A DNA stretch of 64,000 nt from Aquibacillus albus (GCF_016908325.1 NZ_JAFBDR010000020.1:18121-82120), one strand, 5' to 3'; positions 34,658-43,905 are shown, numbered from the stretch's first letter. The notes: a model not told the origin generated them from the letters alone. Numbers and translations: made by a program.

Positions 34658-35503
34658 ATGAGTAGTTTAGTAGAAGCTTTTAAAAATCATAAATCATTTT
34701 ATATCATTAATATAATTATAAGCTTGTTATTTCTCTTACCTATAATATGGACACTCAGTACTTCTCTGAAAATAACAAGTGATATTACTAGTTATCCACC
34801 CAAATGGATACCACCTACATTTTCATTAGATCATTATAAAACTATTTGGACATTTGAGAATGGTATTTTTTCTCTTTACTTTTTAAATAGTGTTATTTTA
34901 ACAACTTTTACTGTTATTTCGGTTGTATTTATTAGTAGCTTGGCAGGTTATGGTTTCTCTAAGTTAAAGTTACCATTTAAAACTCTCTTTTTTATAATGA
35001 TCTTGGCTGCGCTAATGATTCCTTTTCAAAGTTTACTAATTCCACTCTATTCAATTATGAAGGATATAGGATTATTAAATACTCGTTTGGCGCTTATTAT
35101 TATCTATACTACCTTTCAACTGCCATTCGGTGTGTTTATGATGAAAAATGCATTTGATGCAATTCCGACAAGTTTAAGAGAAGCCGCTCTTATTGATGGA
35201 TCAAGTGAATATAAAACGTTCTTAAGGGTAATGGTGCCTCTTGTATGGCCTGCAATGGCTACAGTAGCAATATTTTCTGCATATACCACTTGGAATGACT
35301 TTTTGGTTGCACTTGTATTTGGTGTAAATGACAATGTCAAAACTTTAAATATTGGTTTAACAAATATGGCAATAGGTCAGTATGGTACGGATTGGGGACT
35401 ATTAACATCAGGATCCATGATTAGCATTTTACCTATTATCATCCTGTTTATATTCTTACAAAAATATTTTATTAATGGAATTACGAGTGGTTCTGTAAAA
35501 TAG
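34658..35503 (+). CDS. Sugar ABC transporter permease (MalG type)
   Basis: 281 residues, six membrane segments. EAA loop: SLREAALIDGSSEYKTFLRV. It follows the MalF-type permease by 21 bases. Its stop overlaps the possible GTG start of the next gene. Confidence 0.93.
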   Translation: MSSLVEAFKNHKSFYIINIIISLLFLLPIIWTLSTSLKITSDITSYPPKWIPPTFSLDHYKTIWTFENGIFSLYFLNSVILTTFTVISVVFISSLAGYGFSKLKLPFKTLFFIMILAALMIPFQSLLIPLYSIMKDIGLLNTRLALIIIYTTFQLPFGVFMMKNAFDAIPTSLREAALIDGSSEYKTFLRVMVPLVWPAMATVAIFSAYTTWNDFLVALVFGVNDNVKTLNIGLTNMAIGQYGTDWGLLTSGSMISILPIIILFIFLQKYFINGITSGSVK

Positions 35504-35535
35504 TGAACTTAGAGGTAGAAAGTGAGGAGTTCATT

Positions 35536-37176
35536 TTGCAACATTATAGTTTTGATTTGAAAGACCCTACATTTGATATAGCAGGTCTGACAATAAGTAT
35601 TCATCTACACACAATGGAGAATATTTATGGCTTAGATCCTAGTTTTACTAAGCTATATACTCATGGGAATAAATGGTTGATTAACTGTACTCAACTTAGC
35701 TGGGCGGGACAGCAACAACAAGCTACAGGATTTTTTAAACTGGAAGCTATTAAAAATGATAAAAAACAGATTGTTATAAAGATGGAAGCTGAAGCAAAAC
35801 AAAAAATTAAGTCGGTAAAGTTATTAGTAAAAAACCTAAACCCAATGTCTTTCTATGAGACAAAAGGTGAGGAAAGGTTTTCAGGTCTCCAGTCGGAAGG
35901 AGTATTTTATTACCCATATAATCCTTTTGCATATAATCATAACTTAAAAGTTCCTCTTCTTTCTCTAAGAGACCATACTACAAATCAAATAATAAGTGTT
36001 AAATCTGAAGAGAATAAAATAAGAGCTAAGCGATTTGTTTATTATCCTGAATTGCAAGGACAATATAAAGGAACTTATACTCTAGAGCTAATACATGATG
36101 AACTTGCAGTAGAAATGGCTAGCAGAATTTCTATTCCAAGTTGGATAATAGATATGGATTCAAACCCAAAAACATTTTTAAAAGATTATCTAGCTTTTGC
36201 AGAATCAGAAAAGGGTATTGGACTAACTCCTTTTGAAAAACGAAGTGATTTTCCAGAGTGGTTCCGTGAGGTTTCTTTAGTTCTCACGCTCCATGGAATG
36301 CATTGGAGCGGTTACGTATTTAATTCATATAAACAAATGCTGGAGATAGTGAAGTATGCTACTGAGCGTATTGAGGGAAAACACATTCTTGTCTATTTAC
36401 CAGGGTGGGAAGGAAGATATTACTGGCAATATGGAAAATATCGTCCTGATCCTCAACTAGGAGGCGAAGACGATTTTGCTCTTTTATGTCGTGAATCAAG
36501 TAAATTAGGTGTCCACATGATGCCAATGTTTGGATCCAATTGTGCTAACTTAACATTCGATAACTTTGCTAAATATGGCTTGAATTCTTTAATGAAAACT
36601 CCATCCAGATTAATATATCATGTTGGGGAGCCAGATTGGGATTTGAGTAGACAGAAAGACAATGGATGGCAAGCTTTTTTAAATGTTGGAGCACCAGATT
36701 GGAGAAGAGAATTGACACGACAAATATTAGAATTATATGAGACATACCAATTTGATAGTATCTTTCTCGATTTAGTTCATCATTGGTCAAATGATCCTGA
36801 TTATGAAGTGTTTGAGGGTTTAAAAAAACTAAAAAAAGACTTAACGAACTACACAGATTTATTTGTAGCTGGAGAAAATTGGTACGATGGGTTATTAAGT
36901 ATTTTTCCATTGTTCCAAGTAAGACCTAACTTGAAACAACCTAAGTGGGTAGGAAGATATGCGAAGACAATGGCTCACTTATTGGAAGCAGAGCCGAGTA
37001 GAGGAAGCACAGGTGTACATGAAAGAGGCTATACGAAATATGAAAGAAGACTGTTACAAGAGAGTTATATTCCTACCATTGCATTTGTAGATGGTACTTT
37101 TGAAAATGAAAAAGAAGAGTTCAACGCTATAATTAGGCAAGGTTTAAGATATAAAAAAGAATATATAGATAGTTAA
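35536..37176 (+). CDS. Uncharacterised TIM-barrel glycosidase-like protein
   Basis: 546 residues from TTG 35536, preferred because AGGAG (35525-35529) is well placed; GTG 35503 would add 11 residues and overlap the permease gene. An N-terminal beta-sandwich of about 200 residues precedes a probable TIM barrel with YLPGWEGRYYW, HMMPMFGSNC, an Asp at the end of a strand in FDSIFLDLVHHW and a Glu in LFVAGENWYDG. Asp and Glu at these sites are plausible catalytic acids. I do not recognise the family. It sits in an arabinoside operon between the importer and a GH127 enzyme, so it probably acts on the same imported oligosaccharide. Confidence 0.7.
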   Translation: MQHYSFDLKDPTFDIAGLTISIHLHTMENIYGLDPSFTKLYTHGNKWLINCTQLSWAGQQQQATGFFKLEAIKNDKKQIVIKMEAEAKQKIKSVKLLVKNLNPMSFYETKGEERFSGLQSEGVFYYPYNPFAYNHNLKVPLLSLRDHTTNQIISVKSEENKIRAKRFVYYPELQGQYKGTYTLELIHDELAVEMASRISIPSWIIDMDSNPKTFLKDYLAFAESEKGIGLTPFEKRSDFPEWFREVSLVLTLHGMHWSGYVFNSYKQMLEIVKYATERIEGKHILVYLPGWEGRYYWQYGKYRPDPQLGGEDDFALLCRESSKLGVHMMPMFGSNCANLTFDNFAKYGLNSLMKTPSRLIYHVGEPDWDLSRQKDNGWQAFLNVGAPDWRRELTRQILELYETYQFDSIFLDLVHHWSNDPDYEVFEGLKKLKKDLTNYTDLFVAGENWYDGLLSIFPLFQVRPNLKQPKWVGRYAKTMAHLLEAEPSRGSTGVHERGYTKYERRLLQESYIPTIAFVDGTFENEKEEFNAIIRQGLRYKKEYIDS

Positions 37177-37363
37177 TTTATAACTGGATGTATAGCTTTA
37201 ATTTGTGGGTTAATCAGTGTTTTTATCTAAACTCGAAACTCTAAAATAGAAATCGAATGATAGAATTTTTATTTGGAAATTATTCAATCTATCTTTTTGG
37301 TAAGATTCCATTCGAGAGAATCCTAATAGTATTATCTAATATGCTAATAAAGGGGAATAAAAA

Positions 37364-39181
37364 ATGAAGGATTTAAATGAAAAGATAGTCAACAATCAAT
37401 TGGAACCGATATCTTTTACAAATGTAACGATCCATGATAAATTTTGGGAACCTCGCTTGAAAACGCATAAATCGACAACTCTTAAAGCATGCCTTGATCA
37501 ATGTGAGAAAACAGGAAGAATATTAAATTTTGCAAAAGCTGCAGGTCATATGCAAGGTGAATTTGAGGGGATCTTTTTTAATGATTCCGATGTTTATAAG
37601 GTATTGGAGGGTGTTGCTTACTCACTAATGTCTCATCCTGATCCATCATTAGAAGAAAAAGTTGATGGCATAATTGACGAGATAGCGTCGGCCCAACAAG
37701 AGGATGGGTATTTATTATGTTATTTCATTTTAAAGGAACAGGATAAGAAGTGGACAGATATGGATAAACATGAAATGTATTGTGGAGGTCACCTTATAGA
37801 AGCTGCTGTTGCATATTATAATGCAACCGGAAAGCGAAAACTTTTAGATGTGGCATGTAAACTGGCAGACCACTATGATAATACTTTTGGTCCAGGAAAG
37901 AGGCATTGGGTTCCAGGTCATGAGGAGATTGAACTTGCGCTCGTAAAACTATATCGTCAAACAAAAGAGGAGCGATATTGGAAGTTAGCAAATTGGTTAT
38001 TAGAACAAAGAGGACACGGATACGGTAAAGGAGTAATATGGGATCGAAAGGATTGGGGACCTGAATACTGTCAGGATGATAAGCCAATACGTGAAATGAC
38101 TGATGTTAGCGGTCATGCTGTTCGTGCTATGTATTTATACACTGCAATTACCGATATTGCAAAAGTAACTGGTGATCAAGGTTATATTAATGCCTTAGAC
38201 AGGTTGTGGGAAAGTGTCGTACTTCGAAATATGTATATTACAGGAGGAATCGGACCTTCCAAACATAATGAAGGATTTACAGAAGATTACGATATGCCAA
38301 ACGATACCGCATACTGTGAAACTTGTGCTTCAGTTGGCATGGTTTATTGGAATCATCGAATGAATTTATTAAATGGTGATAGTAAGTATGCTGACGTTGT
38401 TGAAAGAGCGATGTACAATGGAGTGTTATCAGGAATTTCTCTATCCGGAGACAAGTTTTTTTATGTGAATCCTCTTTCTTCGAATGGGACTCATCATCGG
38501 GTTGAATGGTTTAATACTTCTTGTTGTCCAACCCAATTATCAAGGTTTATTCCATCTATAGGAGACTATAGCTATGCTTCCTCTGAACAGGGAATATGGG
38601 TTAACCTTTATGTGGAAAGTAGCGTCTCAATTCCTGTTGAAGAAAGTCATGTTGTATTAAGGCAGAAAACACATTACCCGTGGAACGGGAAAGTAGAAAT
38701 AACTGTGGAAAGTGATAGAAAAAATAACTGTGATCTCAACCTTCGATTTCCAGGGTGGTGTAAGAGTGCACAGGTATATATTAATGGTGAACCGGTACAA
38801 AAGCTTGTTACAGAAAAAGGATATATAAAGCTTAATAAGACTTGGGAGCCCGGAGATACAGTAATTGTAAATTTTGATATGCCAGTAGAAAGAGTTCACG
38901 CTCATCCTAAAGTTAAGGCGAATGAAGGAAAGGTTGCTATTCAACGAGGTCCATTGGTTTATTGTATTGAACATGTTGATAATGAAAAAAAATTTGAATC
39001 TATAGAAATAACACCAGATACAAAATTTTTAGTCAAACAGAACCCTGATTTATTGGGAGGTATTACAACAATTCATGGTATTAGTGAGAAAGATAAAGAA
39101 TTTGTAGCTATTCCGTATTATGTATGGGATAACCGTGAACCAGGTCCAATGAATGTGTGGATTAATGAAAATAAAAATTAA
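37364..39181 (+). CDS. GH127 beta-L-arabinofuranosidase
   Basis: 605 residues. It follows the canonical GH127 plan: opening ISFTNVTIHDKFWEPRL, HEMYCGGHLIEAAVAYY, the Glu/Cys zinc-site motif YCETCASVGMVYWNHRM and the Cys-pair motif SCCPTQLSRF that holds the nucleophile. In characterised members a Cys thiolate acts as nucleophile with Zn bound by Glu and three Cys, releasing L-arabinose from beta-linked arabinofuranosides of plant hydroxyproline-rich glycoproteins. No signal peptide. RBS AAAGGGGA. A type A repeat starts 42 bases after its stop. Confidence 0.92.
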   Translation: MKDLNEKIVNNQLEPISFTNVTIHDKFWEPRLKTHKSTTLKACLDQCEKTGRILNFAKAAGHMQGEFEGIFFNDSDVYKVLEGVAYSLMSHPDPSLEEKVDGIIDEIASAQQEDGYLLCYFILKEQDKKWTDMDKHEMYCGGHLIEAAVAYYNATGKRKLLDVACKLADHYDNTFGPGKRHWVPGHEEIELALVKLYRQTKEERYWKLANWLLEQRGHGYGKGVIWDRKDWGPEYCQDDKPIREMTDVSGHAVRAMYLYTAITDIAKVTGDQGYINALDRLWESVVLRNMYITGGIGPSKHNEGFTEDYDMPNDTAYCETCASVGMVYWNHRMNLLNGDSKYADVVERAMYNGVLSGISLSGDKFFYVNPLSSNGTHHRVEWFNTSCCPTQLSRFIPSIGDYSYASSEQGIWVNLYVESSVSIPVEESHVVLRQKTHYPWNGKVEITVESDRKNNCDLNLRFPGWCKSAQVYINGEPVQKLVTEKGYIKLNKTWEPGDTVIVNFDMPVERVHAHPKVKANEGKVAIQRGPLVYCIEHVDNEKKFESIEITPDTKFLVKQNPDLLGGITTIHGISEKDKEFVAIPYYVWDNREPGPMNVWINENKN

Positions 39182-39222
39182 AATATTTCTATTTATGGAT
39201 CCTAAATACAAAACGCATTATA

Positions 39223-39250
39223 GTTCCAGTGACGACCCGGAATTTGTCGA
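39223..39250 (+). repeat. Dispersed repeat, type A
   Basis: GTTCCAGTGAC, GA, then CCCGGAATTTGTCGA. It closes the arabinoside locus and is followed by a terminator and a GGGACA palindrome. Confidence 0.9.
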
Positions 39251-39294
39251 TTGGATTATGCAAGAGACAATGTCTATAAAATATAATAATACTT

Positions 39295-39370
39295 AAAGCC
39301 CTGCGTAAAAATTTCTGCAGGGCTTTTCTCATACTTTTATTCAGGGACAAGGAACCTGTCCCTTTGTCCC
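39295..39370 (+). terminator. Terminator and palindrome module, copy 1
   Basis: AAAGCCCTGC and GCAGGGCTTT form a terminator (39295-39327), then CATACTTTTATTCAGGGACA and a GGGACAAGGAACCTGTCCC palindrome. The same 80-base module recurs at 40682-40758, and the hairpin alone at 61673-61707 after another type A repeat. Confidence 0.9.
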
Positions 39371-39454
39371 ATTAACCTTTTTAGAGGGGATAGAGCTTAA
39401 AATTATCCATTCCTAACTTTAATATAATATTAAATTATTTAAGGAGGAATTCTC

Positions 39455-39736
39455 ATGATAAGAAGAATTGCTGAATATACAGTGAAACCAAAATCAGTTG
39501 AGGATGTTGAAAAAATTGTCAAAGAATTTGTGCTACAAGTTAAAAAGAATGAACCAGAAACTATTTACAAATCATACCGAAGAGAAAACGGAACATCATT
39601 TATACATTTTATGGAGTTCCCTGACCAAGAAGCCGTTGAACGACATCAAAAAGCGGATTATACAGCAAAACTTGTAGAAGGATTGTACCCTAATTGTACC
39701 GAACCTCCTAAATTTACTGATTTAGAATTAATTTAG
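39455..39736 (+). CDS. Antibiotic-biosynthesis-monooxygenase-like (ABM) protein
   Basis: 93 residues of the ferredoxin-like dimeric alpha/beta-barrel fold (EYTVKPKSVEDVEKIVKEFV, YKSYRRENGTSFIHFMEF). Such proteins include haem-degrading and quinol monooxygenases, but no diagnostic residues are clear. RBS AAGGAGGA precedes ATG. Stands before the ArsR-SRPBCC gene in the same direction. Confidence 0.8.
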   Translation: MIRRIAEYTVKPKSVEDVEKIVKEFVLQVKKNEPETIYKSYRRENGTSFIHFMEFPDQEAVERHQKADYTAKLVEGLYPNCTEPPKFTDLELI

Positions 39737-39816
39737 ATTCGATTATTGAATCAGTGGCGGAGGAAGAAAACCCCCACTGATTGAAGTTTCACTTTATGAA
39801 TTGAAAGGAAGATAAA

Positions 39817-40596
39817 ATGGAAGAAGAACTTTCCTCGGTATTTAAAGCTATAGGTAACCCGACTCGGAGAAAAATTCTTGATATCCTGAAAGAAGAACCA
39901 AAAACTACAGGTGAACTAAATGAATTCTTCCCTGATGTCACTAGGTATGCCATCATGAAACATCTAAATATTTTAGAAAAAGGAAACTTAGTGATTGTTA
40001 GGAGAGAAGGAAAATATAGAAGAAACTATATTAATGCTGTTCCTATCCAAGAAGTGCATAACCGTTGGGTGGGAAAATATATGGAATCAAACGCAAATTC
40101 ATTACTCCATTTACGATCAAAAGTAGAAAATAAAGGAGAGAAACATACGATGACTACAAATAATAATGAATTTCGAATAGAGCAAGAAATATTTATGAAT
40201 GCGCCACGAGAAAAAGTATTCAAGGCTTTAACAGAAGAGGTAGAACATTGGTGGGAATTTCGCTTGGCTCCAAAAGATAAACCCTCTCACTTTACATTTT
40301 CCCCAATTCCAGGAGGACAATTTATCGAAAAGTGGGGTAAGAATGAGGGGGCAATTTGGGGAAATGTATATTATGTAAATGCTCCAGAAGAAATACGTTT
40401 ATCCGGTCATCTGGGAATGCAAGGTGCCGTAAATAGTTCCTATACCTATCGTCTGATTGAAAAAGAAGGTGGAACATTGCTCCAACTTTCACATTCTGCT
40501 TCGGGTGTTATACAAGAAAATTGGGAACAAGATCACATAAAAGGTTGGGAATATCTTCTTGGAACTTTACTAAAAAACTATGTAGAAAATAAGTAG
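39817..40596 (+). CDS. ArsR-type HTH fused to an SRPBCC (AHSA1) domain
   Basis: 259 residues. Residues 1-95 are a winged HTH of the ArsR group (FKAIGNPTRRKILDILKEEP, VTRYAIMKHLNILEKGNLV) without the metal-binding Cys. Residues 115-259 form an AHSA1-like START-fold domain (FMNAPREKVFKALTEEVEHW, LIEKEGGTLLQLSHSASG). The two are normally separate neighbouring genes. At the junction AAAGGAGAG lies before an in-frame ATG (40150), so the second domain could also be made alone. It probably senses a hydrophobic ligand and regulates the ABM gene. Confidence 0.85.
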   Translation: MEEELSSVFKAIGNPTRRKILDILKEEPKTTGELNEFFPDVTRYAIMKHLNILEKGNLVIVRREGKYRRNYINAVPIQEVHNRWVGKYMESNANSLLHLRSKVENKGEKHTMTTNNNEFRIEQEIFMNAPREKVFKALTEEVEHWWEFRLAPKDKPSHFTFSPIPGGQFIEKWGKNEGAIWGNVYYVNAPEEIRLSGHLGMQGAVNSSYTYRLIEKEGGTLLQLSHSASGVIQENWEQDHIKGWEYLLGTLLKNYVENK

Positions 40597-41096
40597 AATC
40601 AGGGGGACGTTTCTCCTGACTCTATTTTGCGCCGGGAACTAAACAGGGCGATTTTTATTGGTCCTCAAGTAAATAATACTTAAAGCCCTGCGGGAAAATT
40701 TATGCAGGGCTTTTCTAATACTTTTATTCAGGGACAAGGAACCTGTCCCTTTGTCCCATGAATTGTACTCGGTCTTCTTTTAATATATTATAAATGACAC
40801 AGTGTCAGGCCCTGTCGAAAGACATTTGTTTTTGGTTCGAAGACAATGATTAGATATTACATGATCAGATTTTGAAACAGATTAACGATAGCTTTGCAGT
40901 GGAATTAGATGAACAAGAGGTGGGTAGGAGATGCAGGTGGACGGATCTTTCGCATTATTAAATTCAGGTGGTGCCTGGCTGACCTAAGATCAGAAAGCTT
41001 GGTATTTAACGCGAAAAAGTAGCGAGGAAGCAGGAGAAACGTCCCCTAGCTTCTTGCTAGCTAGAATATACATAGCACATAAAAAGGATGAATAGC
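40597..41096 (+). other. Non-coding interval with repeated modules
   Basis: Holds terminator/palindrome module copy 2 (40682-40758) and a variant GACACAGTGTCAGGCCCTGT then CGAAAG (40796-40821), which looks like a rearranged type A repeat. The rest up to ywbE shows no gene. Confidence 0.65.
40682..40758 (+). terminator. Terminator and palindrome module, copy 2
   Basis: AAAGCCCTGC and GCAGGGCTTT (40682-40714), then GGGACAAGGAACCTGTCCC. Nearly identical to 39295-39370, only about 1.4 kb away. Confidence 0.9.
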
Positions 41097-41297
41097 ATGG
41101 ATGGAAAAAATAGAAAGAATATACAAATTGGATTAACAGTAGATATCGTCTTAAAAAAAGATCAGAGATCAGGAAAACTAACTAGAGGAGAAGTAAAAGA
41201 TATTTTAACGAATTCTCCTACACATCCCCATGGAATTAAGGTTCGTTTAAAAGATGGACAAGTTGGCAGAGTTCAAAAAATCATAACTGATGAGTGA
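41097..41297 (+). CDS. ywbE: YwbE-family protein
   Basis: 66 residues from ATG 41097; AAAAGGATG spaces correctly to this ATG rather than to 41088. The sequence (IQIGLTVDIVLKKDQRSGKL, GIKVRLKDGQVGRVQ) matches the YwbE/DUF2196 family of small beta-rich proteins with unknown function. It lies between repeat fragments and stands alone. Confidence 0.88.
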   Translation: MDGKNRKNIQIGLTVDIVLKKDQRSGKLTRGEVKDILTNSPTHPHGIKVRLKDGQVGRVQKIITDE

Positions 41298-41304
41298 GCG
41301 CGGG

Positions 41305-41320
41305 GTATTGTCACAGGGGT
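41305..41320 (+). repeat. Dispersed repeat, type A, head fragment
   Basis: GTATTGTCACAGGGGT keeps only GTATTGTCACAG of the head. It is 8 bases after the ywbE stop. Confidence 0.5.
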
Positions 41321-41401
41321 TGCAGGGAGAAGTGAACATTCGCTTCTATCTTTTTATTATATTATAATCGTGTACTAACTTATGCAGTCAACAAATAGCC
41401 G

Positions 41402-41417
41402 GTCACAGTGACATCCC
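41402..41417 (+). repeat. Dispersed repeat, type A, head only
   Basis: GTCACAGTGAC, AT, CCC, then unrelated sequence. The tail is missing. Confidence 0.75.
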
Positions 41418-41470
41418 AATCTGGTGCTTTATTTATTAAAATATTCTGCTACTTTTGTTGAAGTTAAAGT

Positions 41471-42298
41471 CTAACGGACAGTTTTTTGATGCTCGTAACA
41501 ATAGATTTTACCGTTGAATTTTTTATTCGCTAAACAATACGTTTTAACTTTATCTGAAACAGGTTTATTGCAAACAGTACAAGTGAAACTAGAGCTAGTT
41601 TTTTCTTTTGATGTATTTGTTTTTAATGCACGTTTATGTTCTTCTCTAACCTTTGGATCTGTAATATTAGCCATTGCAAAGGCATTATAGATTGTAGAGA
41701 TGTCATCTTTAGTTAGGAGAGGCACTTTATGATGAATTTTCAAAACCGAGACCTTCCGATGGATAAACTCTGACAACTCGATGTCATACACTATCATTTC
41801 ATTGGATGCTATTTTGCGGTAATCTAGGCCTACTTTAAATGTGCAACGTTTCGTAAAAGATACCATGGAGATAAATAAGTCATGGTATTTTTTATCAATA
41901 AATGATGTTAGAGCTTTTATATGCCCGTAGTTTTGTACAAAAGGGTTCATCATTTTAAACTTTCCATTAATCAACCATGTTTTACGGTCTTTCCCACCAT
42001 AAATGGTCCCCTGATAGTTTTTCGTTTCAATGACAAAGATACCGTATGGAGTTAAAACCACATGGTCAATTTGTGAATATCCTGACTTTGCTTTAGGGTT
42101 TTTAACGAGAAGGTCGCTTAAGTAACGACAATCCTTTGGCAGCTGATCCAGTTGAATATCAATCTTGTATTCTCCTATTTCACCTTTTCTAGTAGCAACC
42201 TGATCATTCGTTCTTTTTGGTTTCGATGAGGTAGTCTTAGCTTGTTTTGGTTTGGCCGCGTTCTTTTTCTTTCTTAAAAAGTTTAGGAATAAGAGCAT
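41471..42298 (-). CDS. NERD-domain protein with C-terminal zinc finger
   Basis: 275 residues from ATG 42298, chosen because AAGGAG precedes it. A short hydrophobic N-terminus, then the nuclease-related domain (about 65-170) with the Asp of YSQIDHVVLTPYGIFVIETK and the E-x-K of the PD-(D/E)XK-like core. The C-terminus holds a zinc ribbon (CTVCNKPV and CLANKKFNGKIYCYEH). NERD proteins are presumed DNA-processing nucleases. It is a single-gene island between repeats at 41402 and 42371. Confidence 0.85.
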   Translation of the reverse strand: MLLFLNFLRKKKNAAKPKQAKTTSSKPKRTNDQVATRKGEIGEYKIDIQLDQLPKDCRYLSDLLVKNPKAKSGYSQIDHVVLTPYGIFVIETKNYQGTIYGGKDRKTWLINGKFKMMNPFVQNYGHIKALTSFIDKKYHDLFISMVSFTKRCTFKVGLDYRKIASNEMIVYDIELSEFIHRKVSVLKIHHKVPLLTKDDISTIYNAFAMANITDPKVREEHKRALKTNTSKEKTSSSFTCTVCNKPVSDKVKTYCLANKKFNGKIYCYEHQKTVR

Positions 42299-42370
42299 GA
42301 TTTTCTCCTTACTAGTTTGATATCTATTATTGTAACTTTTTGTGGAAAAATTGACCACATTAAAGGTTTG

Positions 42371-42387
42371 GTCACAGTGACGGCTCA
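42371..42387 (+). repeat. Dispersed repeat, type A, head only
   Basis: GTCACAGTGACGGCTCAG: intact head, tail lost. It directly abuts the Hol-Tox remnant at 42391. Confidence 0.75.
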
Positions 42388-42390
42388 GAA

Positions 42391-42446
42391 GGATGACGGT
42401 TACTATTGGTGTGGTCTGTATTCCGAGCGGTACCAGCTACTCGGAT
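42391..42446 (-). ncRNA. Fragment of a Hol-Tox antisense RNA region
   Basis: GGATGACGGTTACT, then GTGGTCTGTA and GCGGTACCAGCTACTCGG match the antitoxin-side sequence at 23870-23956 and 63411-63503 with an internal deletion. Too short to function. Confidence 0.5.
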
Positions 42447-42457
42447 TTTAACTAAGA

Positions 42458-42859
42458 TTAGTAGGTAACCTTTTCAACTCTTTGCTGATTACGATTTGCC
42501 ATCATTCCATTAAGCTGTATAAAGGAGAAATGGTTCGCGATGGATTCGATTAAAACGATTTTTTTATCTCTTTTTGCTAATTTTAGTTGCAGTTGTTTGC
42601 CAATTTCAATTAGTTCATGCTTTTTATATTTTTTTAGAAACTCTATTATTTCATCCTTATTCAAGTCCCCCATTGCAATAATTGACTCTTGAAAACTCTC
42701 GGGGGCCAACTGTTTATCCTTGTGATTAGAATGCTTTGCTGAATCGGTGGATACCTTCGTATAAATATCGTCAAGCATATCTTCTGTTTCCCAGTTTTCA
42801 TATTGTTTTAAAATAGATAAAGTCTTTTCTAATTGTCCAATAAGTACTTTTACTTTCAT
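42458..42859 (-). CDS. Small partner protein of a ParA-like ATPase
   Basis: 133 residues, helical and charged (MKVKVLIGQLEKTLSILKQY; LNKDEIIEFLKKYKKHELIE; KRDKKIVLIESIANHF). The C-terminal part has the look of a SAP-like or Rho N-terminal-like helical DNA-binding unit. Its start overlaps the ParA stop by one base, so the pair is coupled. Likely the ParB-like or adaptor partner, but no named family is recognised. Confidence 0.65.
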   Translation of the reverse strand: MKVKVLIGQLEKTLSILKQYENWETEDMLDDIYTKVSTDSAKHSNHKDKQLAPESFQESIIAMGDLNKDEIIEFLKKYKKHELIEIGKQLQLKLAKRDKKIVLIESIANHFSFIQLNGMMANRNQQRVEKVTY

Positions 42860-43839
42860 TATGGTGTAACACCTTCCATTTTCCCTAATAATTCTTTGAT
42901 AATGTTTCTAATTAGCTTGCTTTGTTTGGTTGAATTTTGGTGTGACCCTTCATAAGCAAAGACGGGATAACCTAAAGCGGATGCTCTAGATATTCCATCA
43001 CCATACGTCAAATAATTTTTAAACACATCATCTGGAAAAATCTCGTTTAATGTACTAAGTATGTTTGCTTGAGTATCCTTTGGTTTATTACCACTTTCTC
43101 TTATATTATTTGGAACAATGCCAAGTAGTTTTGTGTTGGTGTATTCACTACTTGCCGATTGAAAAGTACTGTTTAGGTCATCTATTTTATGTTTGATGGA
43201 AAGAATGCCGTAAGAGGATAGTTTATCTGGAATGGTTGGAATTAAATAAAAATCACTGGCATAGAGTGCGTTTTGTGTAATGAAATTTAAGTTTGGCGGA
43301 CAATCAATGAAAATGAAGTCATACTGGTTTCGCAGGCTATTTATCACGTTATCCAGGATTTGAAATTTATAAATTTCGGCACCTATCAAGTTACTTCTGA
43401 AGTTAGGTCTTGAGTAAACTGCGATATCCATATCTGTATAAATTAAGTCAGGATGAGCGGGGATTAGATCAATATTTTTATAGACTTTGTTGTCATTGCT
43501 GCGAACAGCCTTTTTAAGTATGTAATTTTGTACGTTTACATCAGGAGAGTCATTCGTTAAAAATTCTTCAAATAAGGCTTTTATTCCTTTTGTATGTTCC
43601 TCATTTTCACCTCCAATAAATTTTTCAAACGTATTGTCAGTTATACAAGAAATAGATAGGTTACACTGTGCATCAGCATCAATTAATAATACTTTGGGAT
43701 ATGTTTTTGCATTTAATAGTTCTTCCATTTTATCTAAACTAAAGTTTTGAAGCCCGGCAGCAATATGATGGGTTAAAGTCGTTTTCCCCACCCCGCCCTT
43801 CCAATTAATAACACTAATAACTTTTGCTCTATTTTCCAC
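42859..43839 (-). CDS. ParA/Soj-type ATPase
   Basis: 326 residues. Deviant Walker A KGGVGKTTLTHHIA near residue 14 with the signature Lys, Walker A-prime LLIDADAQCNLS and Walker B FIFIDCPPNLNF. Long inserts and a C-terminal GDGISRASALGYPVFAYEG are typical of mobile-element ParA proteins rather than chromosomal Soj. It works with the 133-residue partner. The pair lies between repeats at 42371 and 43906. It may be a partition relic or belong to a defence or mobile unit. Confidence 0.88.
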   Translation of the reverse strand: MENRAKVISVINWKGGVGKTTLTHHIAAGLQNFSLDKMEELLNAKTYPKVLLIDADAQCNLSISCITDNTFEKFIGGENEEHTKGIKALFEEFLTNDSPDVNVQNYILKKAVRSNDNKVYKNIDLIPAHPDLIYTDMDIAVYSRPNFRSNLIGAEIYKFQILDNVINSLRNQYDFIFIDCPPNLNFITQNALYASDFYLIPTIPDKLSSYGILSIKHKIDDLNSTFQSASSEYTNTKLLGIVPNNIRESGNKPKDTQANILSTLNEIFPDDVFKNYLTYGDGISRASALGYPVFAYEGSHQNSTKQSKLIRNIIKELLGKMEGVTP

Positions 43840-43905
43840 TTCAATCCCCCTTTCTACATGATGTATATATATTCAAAAGGAGTATAAATCATAACCAAAA
43901 GATAC

